The notes: generated by a model not told the origin, from the sequence alone. Positions 29,201-40,340 are shown, counted from the stretch's first letter. The stretch: DNA of 64,000 nucleotides from Paracentrotus lividus (GCA_940671915.1 CALNVZ010003434.1:14645443-14709442); one strand, 5' to 3'. Made by a program: numbers and translations.

Positions 29201-32200
29201 GAAGTATGTTTTAATTGTTTTCTTGCTAACGACTCTCGGTTTCAGTTTCTTATTCTCAACATCTTTGACCTCTCTGCTCCCTTTATGAAACAATAACATA
29301 ACATTTTTGTTTGATTCAGGATATAGCTGCACAAATGAAAAGAGGAAAAAATTGTCACGAAAATCCCTCAAAACATTCTATGTTACTGTAGTATACAATA
29401 ACACTCTATCACTATCTTTGAATAAGCTTTGCTTCAATCAAGCATGATTAGAGTGAAGACAAAAACAAATTTCAATCTATACTTTATTTTATTGATAACC
29501 ATTGTTATTACATTGATTTAATTATTCCTTAGACCAAAATGGTCAGTGATGCATGTACATGTATCTACCACAGATCTACTCATAATTGTAAACTGTTAGA
29601 ACTGCTGTCTTTGTATCAAATTTCACACCTTGCACACTGGGTGGAGCATATCAAACCCTCTGAGATCTATGGTCAAATTTTAAATTTAAGAGAAAAAGAT
29701 CAACAAAAAGGCGGTCATCTCGAAATGAGGGTCCTCGAGATGGATAAAGAAGTGGAAGAAATCTTCGAGATAACATGCCCTAAAATGCACATTATTCATA
29801 ACCGGGACCGACAGGGCTGAAGGGGATGAGGATGTGCGCTGTGTCCTCTCTCATTAGATCTTGGAGTTTCCCAATCTCAAGCCGAGAGTGGATGAGGGTG
29901 ATGAGTCATCCAGAAGGTGTTCACATCAGACTGATTTCTCCCAATGCCAGGGGGATGGTGTGGAATAGTGTGAATGTGAAATGGAAAAGGGGCTTTGTTG
30001 CAAAGTCGATGGTCAGTGACCTCTAGGAATAGGCAGATTATAATTTTAATCAATTCAAAAATTCTACTAGATGCCAATAGGTCCTATTGAGTCGGTGTCT
30101 CTAAAATCATTGATTTTGAATATGCAAAAGCTGCAAGCTATAAATATATAAACCAGGGAGGTGGGACCCCTAAATATACTAAGCAAGCATTTAACAATTC
30201 ATGATGCAGTATGGAGGATGAGAGATCAACTAGCCCGATTAAATTGTATAATTCACAATAATAAGTACTAAAAATGCAGATCAATAATCAAATCTATAGA
30301 TGTATTTCAAATTTTTTATATTAACTATCTCGGCCCTACAAGATATAATTTAAATTTTTAATGCTCTCAAAATTCTTTTGAAGCCACCATGCTCATCATC
30401 CTCAGGATTACTCCGATTCAATGATGCTCAAATAATCCCTCTGTTGTTTTTACAAGATCCATTTCACGATACAGTGATGATTTCTGATTATATTCTGCAT
30501 GATAAAGGACCCTCCACATCTCTTACCGATGAAATCCACACTAGCGAACAGAAGATGCCTGTCGGGGAATGGATTGGGGAATGGATTGCGTCAAGGCGAC
30601 CCGAGTTAGCAAACACAGTCATCAAAATGTGACGATTGGCCGAAATCCGACACGCTGCCATCTCTCCTCACAAAGGCCTCACCTGCCAAACGCCAAGCTG
30701 AGATAATTTGCCTTCACGGGCAGCAGGCTGGAGAGTGATTATTCCCACTTTTTCCTCTTCTACTTCATCCAATCTTTCTCTCTCCATTACCTCTTGTTAG
30801 CTCTTTCACTATTTCTGTGTTGTTTTTTTTTTTTTCCCTCTCTTTTTTATCAACTCCTGAGTCTCCTGTAGCTCTGAGAAAACAGTGCACTGATCTTGAC
30901 AAAGCGAAGCACAGTTTTCAAGAATGCTTAGAATGGGAGCGCATTAACAACAAAAACCTAGGTTGTGCCATGCACAATTTGAACTATTTACGCTAATTTG
31001 TTAAAGCAATCAAATTTCTCAAATTCCCCCATACGGTATGGATTCTTTTTGAAACAAAATATGACTGCTCATGCAAGGGGGTGTACAGAAGGACTTCTAT
31101 GGCATAATTTGCAAATTGGTGGTCCGGACTTGATGGCTGTTTGCCGATGCTGGGGCGTAATTTGTTCAGCGTGCCTCAGAATCAAGAAATCAAGTAGATT
31201 GTGCTGTCTCCTTTTGTTGACCCAGGCCCAGATGCAGAAATGGAAAGTACAAGCGCACTTCAAGAGCTTTCATTCATTTATGTTACAGTACATGTAAGAG
31301 AGTTGGGATACCCAGGAGAAGCTAGCTTACATTGTACATTAGATCATGAGACGTTGGATATAAAAATAGCTGCCAGTTCCATCTGGATCTAATATGATGT
31401 AGAACAATCAGTATGACACATGTTTATTATCAAATACATGTAGTTTCTCACAACTATCTATTACAAAACCACATTCACTTTGGGAAGTAATACGTTTATT
31501 GTATTCCCACTGTAGGATGTCTATTGTCAGCCAACAATCTATTGTTTCTTACAATGTAGCAACCACAGTCTGGTAAATGATTTTTGTTTTAATCTTTTGA
31601 GGATGTCTTCAAATTATGCAATGTTCTGTTTGAAAAAATTGTTTCACTTCATTTGGGATTACTACTCACAGCATAGTTGATCTAAAAATCTGGGGAAATT
31701 ACTAATATAAATACCCTGTTTCAATCACCTTCCCCTTTTTTGGATTGTGTCCTTGAAGGATAATACTTACATATATTACCATGTAGTTCAGGACTTTCAC
31801 TTTCAGAGCAGCTAAATCAGACATTAGCTAATTAAGAAAAGTGTTTAATCACATGATTCATTATATGTTTATGTATAAAAATGTAGAGTACAATGCACTG
31901 TTATCCATTCCTTATATCCACGTTGCTCCATGTCAGGAAAATTTCAAAATCTGTATGTATCAGAAGACTAGAGAGAAATTCAAACTAAAACTACTGAATA
32001 ACAACAGATATTAAAGTACAACAGACAACAGTCACTAGAAACCCCACCAGAAAGCCAGGAGAACATAAGCCAACTCTCTCATCAGGACTCTGACCATCAA
32101 CAAATAGGCCTAATATTTTCAGAGTCAATCAGTACATGTAGGTCAAACATTGTGGGAACTTCTAAAATATCTTTGAGGTGTCAAGAAAAATAAGAGATTC

Positions 32201-34519
32201 TTTGCACAATTGATTCCGAATTGATGGCACACACTTTCATTTTCTGCAACAAGGATGCAACTGATAAAAGAGAGTGTGAACAACAAAAAGGTGTATGAAG
32301 CAAAGGTAGGCCTACAGCAATCCACACTTTACGCACCACGTATGAAATACAATAACCACAGACACTCCTTTCAATATATCTCAGACTGTTATATCATTCG
32401 CTTTCATCTCAAAGCACAAGACTGTAAGCCTGCGTGTATGCAGGAAACTGGACTCAAAATATCAACACAAACAGTGATATCAGTATCAATCTGTAATGTC
32501 TTCTAAGAGCCAATAAGGCATAATTCCATTCAATGCAAAATATATAAACTAACATCCTTCTGGCTCTCATAGTCTTAACACACTACAATGATATATGCAA
32601 CAAATGTTTTTGTAGGTACAGTAAGTATTTAATAAAGGGTCCTCAAAGATTTCAATCAACATGATAATGAGAGCAGTGTTTGCTGGTAAAATACTTAGGT
32701 ATGTACAACTTAAAACATTGACTTAAAAAATTGACTATGAGAAGAAGAAAACTTTTCCTCAAAAGAGAACAATTTGTGTAAACATTAAGATGGGTCATTC
32801 AGATCAGATTTAAAAAATACAGGCCTGGTATACAGTAGGCCTATGCTATGTGCTTCTTTGATTCATAAGCAATGGCACTTGTGGCACTTGTGGCACTTGT
32901 GCAAGAAAATGGAAGATTAACACAGATCAGTAACTTTCTACTGGACTCATTTAATTAAACCACTTCACCATCATCTCTTGCAATGCTTTGTTAGAATATG
33001 TATATCGGTGTCATTTCCCCTTTCTCAATGGTCACTCCATCCTTCTTTATCTCTTTTTTACATATATGTGCACACTCTCCACATAGGCCAGCAGTGGACC
33101 CTATACATTTGCATCTCATCAAATGGGAGATGGAATTACAAATGTTCATGAAGCTACATTCAGCAAATCACAAGCAAAGCATTCAAAGTATTACCAGTAT
33201 ACCACAACTATAGTAGATCTTTGAACCCCAATTTGCATCTCATCAAATGACAATTGCTGGACTTAGACATAGACATACATGTAGGCCTATACATTACCTA
33301 TTTTTCTTTCATCTAGCACATCCACATTATCACAATCACAGCATTCAAAGGCCTGCATAAAATGTTCTTCTACACAATATAAGCCTCTATCTTTGAACCC
33401 CAATTTGTATTTCATCCCATGGAAGATGGAATTAAAAGTTTAAAAATTTGATTTTCTGTTTCATCCAGGACATTTTATATTACAAGCAGTCAAATCTTTA
33501 TATTTTGCACAAATCACAGTAGTCTGAAGTATTTAGAAGTATTTACAAGTAAGAACATTTCATCAAAATTTCATCATAGCAATCTGTTGCTGATCTCCGA
33601 AAGAGGCGGAGGAAGAACAAGAAGAAGAAGAAGAAGATTATAACTTACCATAGTCTTGCCTTGTTTCTCCGGCACTCAATGCAGCCTCATCCGTCGTACT
33701 CGAGCTCTCGTATCCCTGCTCGCTGAACTTATCAAAGTCACCCGTCGGAGATTGCGGTATCGATTGTGGAGACGGGGGAAGGTATCCTGATCTGGAGCTC
33801 AATATGTGGAGTTTCTTATCTGTGGTGATGTTCAGATCTTCCAGGCTACTCCCGAAAGATCCCGAGCGGATCTGAATCTCATCGTCGTTATTATAGTCTG
33901 TGTCGGAGCCTCTGCTCTCAAGGGTATACGGACTTAAACTACGGACACACTCTCTGTTGGCTAACACAAACGCGACATTTTCATAGTCGTCTCCACTGCT
34001 GTCACTGTCGTCATCGTTCGTAATAGGCCTATTTACGGGTAAAGGAGTTCTGTTTTGTTGGGTGAGGGTGTTTTGGCGAACAGGTGGTCTCGGGGGCACA
34101 ACAGGCATTATGGTTGGAATATCATCCTCGACGTCAATGCCATCTTCAATCATATCAGCATCACTTTCCTCCTCGCTTTTTAATCCATTCTCACTGTCCA
34201 AATCGATGCTGTTGGTCTCTTCTGATCCCACCGATTCCAAACCCTCCTCAGCCCGTCTCTGTCTCACAATCTCCTTGGCAAGCCAAGACTGGCAGTATTT
34301 CTCCCTCCGTATCTCGCTGCGAAGCTTGAAAATGCGACTCTTGCACAGTTTCAGATCATCCTCCATCAGCTGGATATCGGTGAGGTGCCGCTTGCCTCCC
34401 GAGAGGACGCCCGAGAGCGCTTCGGCTGCCGTCGTCTCCAGCAAGAACATTAGCCCTGGTGGAGGAAACTCGCCAAAATTCCGCTTCCATGCTTCCATAA
34501 ACTTTTCTTTGATCGTCAT
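2707..34519 (-). CDS. BCR: BCR/ABR-family RhoGEF gene, 5' part (six coding exons, continues left of window)
   Basis: BCR proteins are cytoplasmic Rho-family regulators with an N-terminal oligomerisation coiled coil, a Dbl-homology (DH) GEF domain, PH, C2 and a C-terminal RhoGAP domain. Here the first exon encodes a segment with an EAWKRNF motif and a charged coiled coil ending in LAKE, as at the human BCR N-terminus. ABR lacks this coiled coil, so BCR is the better name. Later exons encode a DH start (LLVGILESEQKYIKSLE), then MFFRIPELFNVH, then FKLL-ASHFDIHEEYIANY, each matching human BCR in the same order. Splice phases agree from exon 2 to exon 6. PH, C2 and GAP are not in the window. About 540 residues are encoded here. 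Introns are about 14.4, 4.5, 1.2, 5.3 and 4.8 kb. Family assignment is strong; true orthology is inferred from memory of the human protein. Confidence 0.88.
2860..4860. other. BCR intron 5, left part
   Basis: AT-rich with a G tract (3202-3211), a TATA microsatellite (about 3265-3290) and a C/A tract (4567-4587). The segment 3660-3860 is less AT-rich, with CpGs and candidate sites (AGATAA, a TTTCCCGGGAAAC palindrome, TGACTCAT). It could be an intronic regulatory element, but there is no direct evidence. Confidence 0.3.
4865..5262. repeat. Purine-rich (GA)-type low-complexity tract
   Basis: About 400 bases are nearly all A and G, built on GAGA with irregular interruptions. Serine/leucine-rich frames on the other strand are artefacts of this composition. 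A CAT trinucleotide run follows at about 5313-5332. Confidence 0.9.
5997..6438. mobile_element. Mariner-like MITE, copy 1 (TA-flanked)
   Basis: The termini CAGTCTGTGTAAAAAAAATG and its inverted partner ending TTTGACACAGACTG face each other and are flanked by TA on both sides. The interior is 85-90% similar by eye to the copies at 16073 and 18550. There is no coding capacity. TA target sites and length suit a non-autonomous Tc1/mariner derivative. Confidence 0.85.
6497..6652. repeat. CT microsatellite with a sequence gap
   Basis: CT runs at 6499-6552 and 6623-6652 surround 17 undetermined bases at 6606-6622. The leucine/serine frames here are not genes. The true length of the repeat is unknown. 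Confidence 0.95.
6780..6990. promoter_or_regulatory. Candidate intronic regulatory element
   Basis: This is an island of complex sequence between microsatellites. It has homeodomain-type cores (TTCATTAATCTAATTGG), a CCAAT box (GGCCAATAAAG), and a TGCTGATTCTAGCGCAGCA palindrome-like block resembling a MARE half-site pair. There is no open frame with splice sites. The assignment is inferred from motif density only. Confidence 0.25.
7420..7668 (-). repeat. Tandem duplicate of the 3' edge and donor of BCR exon 5
   Basis: Bases 7494-7544 repeat 7644-7694 with few changes, including CTTACCAGAAGTTTGAA (donor plus exon end in reverse), and the flanking AT-rich stretches also match at about 125-153-base spacing. 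The copy keeps gtaagt. It has a TTTATGCAG acceptor exactly 21 bases upstream, so 7516-7536 could be a phase-0 microexon encoding GDSFKLL. Confidence 0.75.
7669..7854 (-). CDS. BCR: BCR coding exon 5: DH domain, middle
   Basis: This exon is 186 bases (62 codons) with phase 0 at both ends. The acceptor is ctgcag (7855-7860) and the donor is CTTCTG-gtaagt (7663-7668). It encodes VMKTFKASISTSTPVM, then MFFRIPELFNVHRQFVHHMEP, ending DSFKLL. Human BCR has PMKPLKAAATTSQPVL, then IFFKVPELYEIHKEFYDGL, ending DLFQKL, so the residue-by-residue agreement is strong. The 3' end and donor of this exon are duplicated 153 bases further into the following intron (see 7420-7668). Confidence 0.92.
7868..8040 (+). 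mobile_element. SINE-like dispersed repeat, copy 1
   Basis: The pattern (ATAATT)n, CTTTTATATAGCACGATACC, AAGCGCTTTTCAAA, ATTACCCTATTCATTGG also occurs in reverse at 12690-12845. The shared order of blocks in two introns indicates a short dispersed family. SINE type is a guess; no tRNA-like promoter was verified. Confidence 0.55.
8045..11490. other. BCR intron 4, no gene
   Basis: It holds a 30-base T run (about 8185-8212) followed by GC-rich GACCTTTGGTCGCC sequence, imperfect direct repeats at 8315-8375 and 8635-8695 (GAATTAAGCACCCACTA), and AT-rich sequence. No exon is supported; small open frames lack any resemblance. Confidence 0.6.
11493..12498. mobile_element. 1-kb element with about 300-bp inverted repeats, TA-flanked
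   Basis: The first and last 78 bases are almost perfect reverse complements, starting CAGTGTGTTCCTAAAAAAAG, and similarity continues more loosely for about 330 bases inward. TA sits immediately outside both ends. The centre (about 11830-12180) has repeated GAAGTCTC/GACGTCAC words. There is no transposase frame. It is probably a non-autonomous mariner-type or foldback element in BCR intron 4. Confidence 0.85.
12690..12845 (-). mobile_element. SINE-like dispersed repeat, copy 2
   Basis: The reverse complement shows the same blocks as 7868-8040: a TTATTA-rich edge, TATATCCAGTTAAAC, CAAAGCGCTTTACAG, ATTACCCCATTCATTGGATT, GCTGGCTGC. Confidence 0.55.
13130..13249 (-). CDS. BCR: BCR coding exon 4: start of DH (RhoGEF) domain
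   Basis: This exon is 120 bases with phase 0 at both ends. The acceptor is tttcaaaacag and the donor is CAGAAG-gtaag. It encodes 40 residues ending LLLVGILESEQKYIKSLEILQK. This is the first conserved helix of DH domains (pattern I-E-E-x-Y-x-x-x-L), and human BCR has VLSGILASEETYLSHLE at the same place. The helix contributes to the Rho GTPase binding surface in DH domains. The match together with the clean splice sites makes this exon secure. Confidence 0.9.
14140..14350. repeat. Short G-rich TTAGGG-like stretch
   Basis: GTAGGGTTAGGGATAGGGTGG at 14220-14240 is followed by degenerate GGGTTA/GGCTTAGGG words. It is too short and irregular for a telomere tract. It may be part of a dispersed repeat. 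No gene. Confidence 0.4.
14440..14615 (-). CDS. BCR: BCR coding exon 3 (Ser-rich linker)
   Basis: On the minus strand the exon follows ctttctccag and runs to ACCAAGCAGG before gtaggtag. It is 176 bases: two bases completing a Gly codon, then 58 codons, ending in phase 0. The product is serine- and aspartate-rich (LSSDSVSLSPSVDSVEDKD... HSPSIDRSHTASTPSR). It resembles the disordered, phosphosite-rich stretch before the DH domain of BCR, but has no recognisable fold. Both splice sites are near consensus, and phases fit both neighbours. Confidence 0.8.
14640..16070. other. BCR intron 2, right-hand segment, nothing recognised
   Basis: AT-rich sequence with no exon-like frame flanked by splice sites. 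The 82-residue open frame near 15547 is low-complexity and unsupported. Confidence 0.55.
16073..16573. mobile_element. Mariner-like MITE, copy 2 (TA-flanked)
   Basis: The termini CAGTCTGTGTCAAAAAAAAT and TTTGACACAGACTG are inverted, with TA at 16071-16072 and 16574-16575. It shares interior sequence with copies 1 and 3, but is about 50 bases longer than copy 1. Confidence 0.88.
16669..17192. repeat. AGAAGT/AGTAGT imperfect microsatellite
   Basis: About 520 bases of AGAAGTAGT-type trinucleotide mixture. The long Ser/Thr frame on the reverse strand (16821-17180) is a product of this repeat and not a gene. Confidence 0.92.
17195..18545. other. BCR intron 2, mixed; possible LINE 3' tail
   Basis: Mostly featureless, with a C/A tract at 17690-17712. 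The segment about 18100-18245 ends GGAAACAGAATAAATGAGC then AATTG repeats, like a LINE 3' end in plus orientation, with no coding part visible. Confidence 0.35.
18550..19014. mobile_element. Mariner-like MITE, copy 3
   Basis: Same termini and interior as the copies at 5997 and 16073. TA follows the right end (19015-19016), but the left flank reads TACA rather than TA directly, so the left target site has changed. It lies 110 bases from the donor of BCR exon 2. Confidence 0.87.
19124..19281 (-). CDS. BCR: BCR coding exon 2 (acidic; 5' edge uncertain)
   Basis: The segment encodes DDEIDCPLND, a run of seven Glu, then QDYDHLWCSKWDQEEEWYLRI and ends AAC-G before gtaggt (19123 and lower). The one-base overhang joins exactly with the GA that opens the next exon. 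The best-looking acceptor is ttatag at 19282-19287, giving 19124-19281, but that does not match the phase left by exon 1. A second, poorer acceptor (GAAATAG, exon 19124-19243) restores the frame. A missed small exon in the 14-kb intron is the other explanation. The composition is like exon 1's acidic linker. No domain is recognised. Confidence 0.7.
19285..22305. other. BCR intron 1, left segment, nothing recognised
   Basis: AT-rich with no supported exon. The 112-residue minus-strand frame at 19872-20210 has no flanking splice sites in a matching phase and no family resemblance. Confidence 0.5.
22311..23463. repeat. Two tandem 282-bp units, the second split by an insertion
   Basis: Unit 1 is 22311-22592 (ACCAAATGAGAATTAATTTT... 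then TTTAAACATATAATACGATG... to TATTGTG). Unit 2 begins near 22592, matches to GTCAACCAGGC at about 22799, then resumes at 23390 with the same TTTAAACATATAATACGATG block. The 590 bases between are a foldback element. Unit 1 therefore preserves the empty site. Confidence 0.85.
22800..23388. mobile_element. Foldback element (590 bp) inside unit 2 of the tandem repeat
   Basis: The ends CCTGGCTG and CAGCCAGG face each other. Interior arms also pair: AGCACAACACAGACAATTTC against its inverted partner near 23310-23345, and CAGTCCCCCTACTTCTTG (23008) against the inverse at 23215-23230. Arms are diverged by perhaps a quarter. No coding. Confidence 0.75.
23470..33095. other. BCR intron 1, main part; no gene
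   Basis: About 9.6 kb, mostly AT-rich. It contains C tracts (23475-23486, 23668-23690), a possible weak terminal-inverted element at 28694-28950, and two patches of more complex, CpG-containing sequence at 29690-30010 and 30580-30765 that may be regulatory. Open frames there (for example 29539-29820) lack splice logic and family resemblance. Confidence 0.5.
30580..30765. promoter_or_regulatory. Candidate conserved noncoding element in BCR intron 1
   Basis: This is a complex, non-repetitive island (ACACGCTGCCATCTCTCC, CGCCAAGCTGAGATAA, GGGCAGCAGGCTGGAG) in AT-rich intron. No frame crosses it with splice sites. The regulatory role is inferred from composition only. Confidence 0.2.
33100..33445. 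repeat. Diverged direct repeats in BCR intron 1
   Basis: TTTGCATCTCATCAAATG with GGGAGATGGAATTA recurs at about 33108, 33226 and 33395 (TTTGTATTTCATCCCATG, GGAAGATGGAATTA), twice preceded by CTTTGAACCCCAA. These are three decayed copies. Confidence 0.6.
33611..33641. repeat. GAA microsatellite next to BCR exon 1 donor
   Basis: AAGAAGAAGAAGAAGAAG-type run starting eight bases inside the intron. On the minus strand it reads TTC repeats just downstream of the donor. Confidence 0.85.
33649..34519 (-). CDS. BCR: BCR coding exon 1: coiled coil and acidic linker
   Basis: The exon opens at ATG 34519-34517 (MTIKEKFMEAWKRNF). An A at -3 and an in-frame TAG 24 bases upstream support this start; an upstream in-frame TTG is not needed. 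The exon ends at TATG followed by gtaagt at 33648, after 290 codons plus one base. Roughly residues 1-95 resemble the BCR oligomerisation region: an EAW motif, a proline stretch, then a heptad-like charged helix. The remainder is disordered, with acidic blocks (around EEESDADMIEDGIDVEDD), PPRPP proline motifs and many Ser-Pro sites. Codon-rich, CpG-containing sequence contrasts with the AT-rich flanks. An open frame on the other strand across this exon is a shadow. Confidence 0.88.
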
Positions 34520-34800
34520 TTTGGACAAACTGTCCTTCCTCTAAGCTTTGCAAGATATTTTATCACTTTTCCGTCACAAAATAATATATTCCAGGCGGTT
34601 TTCGAATAATTTAAATATATCAATACGATTGAATCTGGGCTCCAGTGTAGAAACTTTGCACCCCTCGCTCTTCGCTGATATGGTATAACTGGTATATTTA
34701 CTGAAATATTGTGTGCGATCGGTACGTGTCTGTGTGTGTATGAGGAGGGTGTGTGTTGCTTCTATTCACACTGCAGGTTGCTTAGTCTACTCTCTATTCC
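34520..34800 (-). promoter_or_regulatory. Probable BCR 5' leader and promoter region
   Basis: This stretch lies directly upstream of the BCR start codon on the minus strand. It retains CpG dinucleotides that are rare in the AT-rich surroundings, and has TG-rich runs (34725-34755). An in-frame TAG just upstream of the ATG marks it as leader. No TATA box or initiator can be assigned confidently. An AG at the edge of the leader (GCTTAG) could be a weak splice acceptor, in which case the promoter would lie further right. Confidence 0.35.
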
Positions 34801-35950
34801 AAGTAAAACTGTTTTGTAGTCTTTATCGAATAAGTTTATTCCTATTCTTGGTATAATTGTACTAGTGTCATTGAATTTAAAATTAATTTCGTTATGAATT
34901 ACACATCATTCATAAAATAAATATATTGTTTTTAATTTTAATCCATTCTATTTTTTATTATTTTTTTTAATCTGGACTTAAGAATTTGACCTAAATTTGA
35001 AGACTATTATGAACGTGGACTTTGCATTCACTCTATAATTTTGTTTACATTCTGAATCAAAAAGTTTTTTTTTCTAATTTGCATACAAGACACCGCCTTT
35101 TTCCGATGACGTAGGATTTCGTCATTATTAAACTTGCTGCAATTTGTCATCTTGCACTCGTGATAAAGATATGATTTCTGAAAACTACATGTATCTCCTT
35201 TGGAAATCATTTGTTTCCACTGGTTTTTTTTTCTTCACATAATACATTACCATAAACAAAACATGAAATTGATACAAGGTTGAAGTCAAGTATCTCCTTT
35301 TGAGATAACATTCATTATCCCATAAATACAAATGAACAGAAGATGCCATTTAGAATTAGATTTTAATTTATCATTTCGGCTTAAAGAAAATATCTGAATA
35401 AACAGAATGTTTGCAATCGAAACATGGTTTATCAAAGGTGATATATCCACAATTTATTAATTAGAAGTTTTGGTGAATACGAGACACATAACCAGTCGCA
35501 GACATGCTGGTGATGTGGTATTTTTTATGAAAGCTTATTCGTATAGTCGTCACTAAACAAAAAGAGGGGTAAAGTAACTTTACAAATTAAGAAGTGTTCT
35601 GAAAAACGCGGCCAGTAAACAAAAATGTGAAAGAAATTTTGTCGATTTAGGTTTAGAAATAAAATTAATGTTACTGATATTGAATATTAGAATCGAAGGA
35701 AAGAAATCCACCTTCATTTTACGAAGGGGGAAAGGTTATTGGCAGCCATCAAGGGGTATATAATCTTTTCTACACAGTTAAAATGTGATGAACAACATAA
35801 ATATGAATCAATGTCCTTCCCTTTAAAACAAGCAAACAAATAAACAAACATAATTATTGTTGTTATTTATTTTGTCATTTAAGGCCGGATCCACCTGCTT
35901 GTATACAATCATGTTATTTACACTCTCATTACAATATAATTTATGATGAC
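34800..35950. other. Intergenic AT-rich stretch
   Basis: No exon, repeat family or clear regulatory signature recognised. Confidence 0.5.
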
Positions 35951-35954
35951 TCCC

Positions 35955-36096
35955 GGGGGTCATTTCATCAAAGGACTTGTCGGACATTTTACCCAACAAA
36001 TTTGCTCTCAGCCAATCAGATGGAAGCATTTCAGTAGCTTATAACAGTTTGTCGGATAAAACGTCCGACAAGTCCTTTCATGAAACGCCCTCCCGG
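35955..36096. mobile_element. Short MITE, copy 1 (TTTCATCAAAGGACTTGTCG termini)
   Basis: A 28-base inverted pair, TTTCATCAAAGGACTTGTCG... and ...CGACAAGTCCTTTCATGAAA, encloses about 75 bases. The same element occurs at 51247-51377 in a Spt6 intron with about 90% similarity. Confidence 0.85.
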
Positions 36097-36254
36097 TGAA
36101 AATATTTTGAAGGAACCACAATAGACCGCGGACCAAATTAAGGACATTTTTTTGTCACGTTCCCCGAATTATGAATTTTGCAAAATCAATGCACTGCTTT
36201 CAAAAATCTGTAGTCTCGAAATAATTATAGTTTGTGACAAGTCATGTCGACCCC

Positions 36255-36257
<3 letters not shown>

Positions 36258-36331
<74 letters not shown>
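36258..36331. repeat. CT microsatellite
   Basis: About 36 CT units without interruption. Confidence 0.97.
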
Positions 36332-36334
<3 letters not shown>

Positions 36335-36339
36335 GTATG

Positions 36340-37652
36340 TTAGAATTAGGAAATCATATGACCATGAGGCAAATATCTGTTTTAAAAACATGAACGTAAT
36401 CCATGCTATTTTCGAAACTTAAATGACCATAATCTGTCGCTTTTTTAAAAGACTGATCATAGCCTGAAATTACACTTTGAATTACTTAGAGAAAATTAAT
36501 ATATTGTGTCATTGCTCTTGTAATTATTGATGAACCGCTTTACAAGATGTCTAATTTACAATTAACATGATTAATGACACATATATATACAAGTGATTTA
36601 AAAGAAATTGGGATAAAGTGTGACATAATGACTAAAATATTACTTTGCATCAATTTGTTTGGTTTTATTTTGGTTTTTAAAAAAATATCGATTGATGGGT
36701 CGTGTCATCTATAACCTATACATGAGAAGTGTATATTGTAAAACTTCATAGTCTACTCGAATTATCATCTTTTAAGAATGTGATAACAATTAGAATATAT
36801 TGGTAAGCACATATTTCATGTTTCTGATAATTACAGAATGAAAGCGATTATGATATACATGTATATATGACGTAACATATATGGGTTCGCGTTAATATTT
36901 TGGAATTGTAATAAATATAAACATATCATTAATTTTCCAGTCTTGTCTATTGAAAATATCAATAGTTAGCATTTTTACATTACCATCAATATACGTCATG
37001 ACCTGAGTCTATCTTAAGAATTTATGTTCATATGAAACTTATAAACTCGTGTCATTTCTTGTTTAGTCAATAGATCGATATCAAATTCAAACATTTTGTT
37101 CATGATCTATAGTGGTAATGTGTGTTAAATGTAATATCGTGTCTCATGTTTCCAGTGTATACTCTTTAAAAAAAGTGTGTTTTAGACCTTTTTTTTTATT
37201 ATTTTTTTTTTTTAAAGGGGGGTTCCAATATCTAGAACCCAATGAAAAGTATAGTCCCTCGGCATTTTGGAGTTCCCTAAAATGTTTCTAATACCAAAAT
37301 ATCCAGGATTTGGCACCCCGGAAGCCCGAGGTGATTTTGGTGCCCTTTGGCCGTGATGAAGGTCATATCCCTTTATTTTTCTTTTTGCTTCTTGATATTT
37401 TAGGCATTTTGCGCCCCTAAGGTGAATTTGGCGCTCCTTTTCTACTATTTTTCTCGGGAGCCCCTTGCGCGCCTACCCGGGTGGCCCCCGGGCCCCATGG
37501 CCCCCCTCCCCCGAATTGACTAGCATGAAAATGGTTCTATTATTATTATAAGAACCATTTGGATAATGAATCAATAATTTAGGAGTTCCCCCTCAGAGGG
37601 ACAACCATAAAAGAAGAACCCTTTCATAATTATTTATCTTTTTTTGTGCGTG

Positions 37653-37683
<31 letters not shown>

Positions 37684-37950
37684 TTGTTTGTTTGTTTGTT
37701 TTGTTTTGCTTTGCTTTTTTCATGACAAAAAAGCTTCATCTGCCTCACCTGCGTGCATTGTACATAATTATATAGGCGTATACATTCAATAATAATAATA
37801 ATATTTGGTACGTATATACAATAGTTACCGCATATTATTGTAACAAATTAATTCTCTATGAAAGTCTATGCGCTATAAGAACATTTACGTTTTGTTTTGT
37901 TTTTAACTTACATAATTACGATAAATCTTTACTGATTTCTTGTAAAAACA
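36340..37950. other. Intergenic; TG repeat and GC-rich block
   Basis: AT-rich to 37150. The segment 37190-37510 has a T-rich run then GGTGCCC/GGCGCTCC-type words repeated loosely, probably a decayed dispersed repeat. A GT microsatellite lies at 37646-37682 and GTTT units follow to 37705. No gene. Confidence 0.5.
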
Positions 37951-37964
37951 AAATTCTCAAGTAG

Positions 37965-38235
37965 GAATATTCAGTTTTATTTATCAGTTTCATTTATTTC
38001 ACATCCATTCAAAAAAGACATATATTTACAAATATTTGAATAAACAATGCAACATATAGATATATAATACAAACAATTTTTACATAGTATATAACATAAA
38101 AATTTACAATATATGAAAAAGAGAAAAAAACAATGCAGCGGATGGAGGGATCAGCAAAAGCCAAATTGGCTTGTCAAGTCTGATCCCCACTTTACTATAC
38201 GCCTACATTGTAAAAAAAAAAAACTACATGATTTG
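37965..38235 (-). mobile_element. LINE-type 3' tail (antisense)
   Basis: The reverse complement reads GGGGATCAGACTTGACAAGC then CCAATTTGGCTTTTGCTGAT, then an AT-rich tail with TGAAATAAATGAAACTGAT AAATAAAA-like repeats. This resembles CR1/L2-like LINE 3' untranslated ends. No coding part is present. Confidence 0.5.
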
Positions 38236-38509
38236 TGTAACTAACAACAACAACAAAAAAAGTCTATATGATATTAATCGTGTTAATGTTGTTTTAAGTT
38301 TTTACGGAGCTGTAAAAACATGATTACTTTACGTAATTCGTATTCTAGCTGACAGAGTGTGAGCGGACTGACATCACCCACCCCCCCCCCCCCCTGCGCA
38401 ATTCAGCCAGCAACTAATGACAATCCACAACAATGTAGGAGACATCAGCTTCAAGTTCAATTTATTTTAACCAATCAATCGTACAAACAAAAACAAATGA
38501 ATAGCATAG

Positions 38510-38539
38510 CATTGTGGGACAGTATACTGTCCCACAATG
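38510..38539. repeat. Perfect 30-bp palindrome
   Basis: CATTGTGGGACAGTA is followed directly by its exact reverse complement. A second pair, ATGTTATAACAT with GTACAATACTGTAC, follows within 45 bases. Confidence 0.97.
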
Positions 38540-38579
38540 TTATAACATATACTGTACAATACTGTACAATGTTATAACA

Positions 38580-40340
<1,761 letters not shown>

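Noticed and set aside
29175-29326. Exon-like minus-strand segment with tgtgcag acceptor and gtatgt donor encoding a Lys-rich stretch
   Set aside because: All three phases meet a stop before the donor, and its length does not repair the BCR phase problem. Probably chance.
34520-34528. TTG as BCR start, three codons upstream of the ATG
   Set aside because: A good-context ATG at 34519 follows immediately and matches the position of the human start.
34062-34544. 160-residue plus-strand frame over BCR exon 1
   Set aside because: Shadow frame of a well-supported exon on the other strand.
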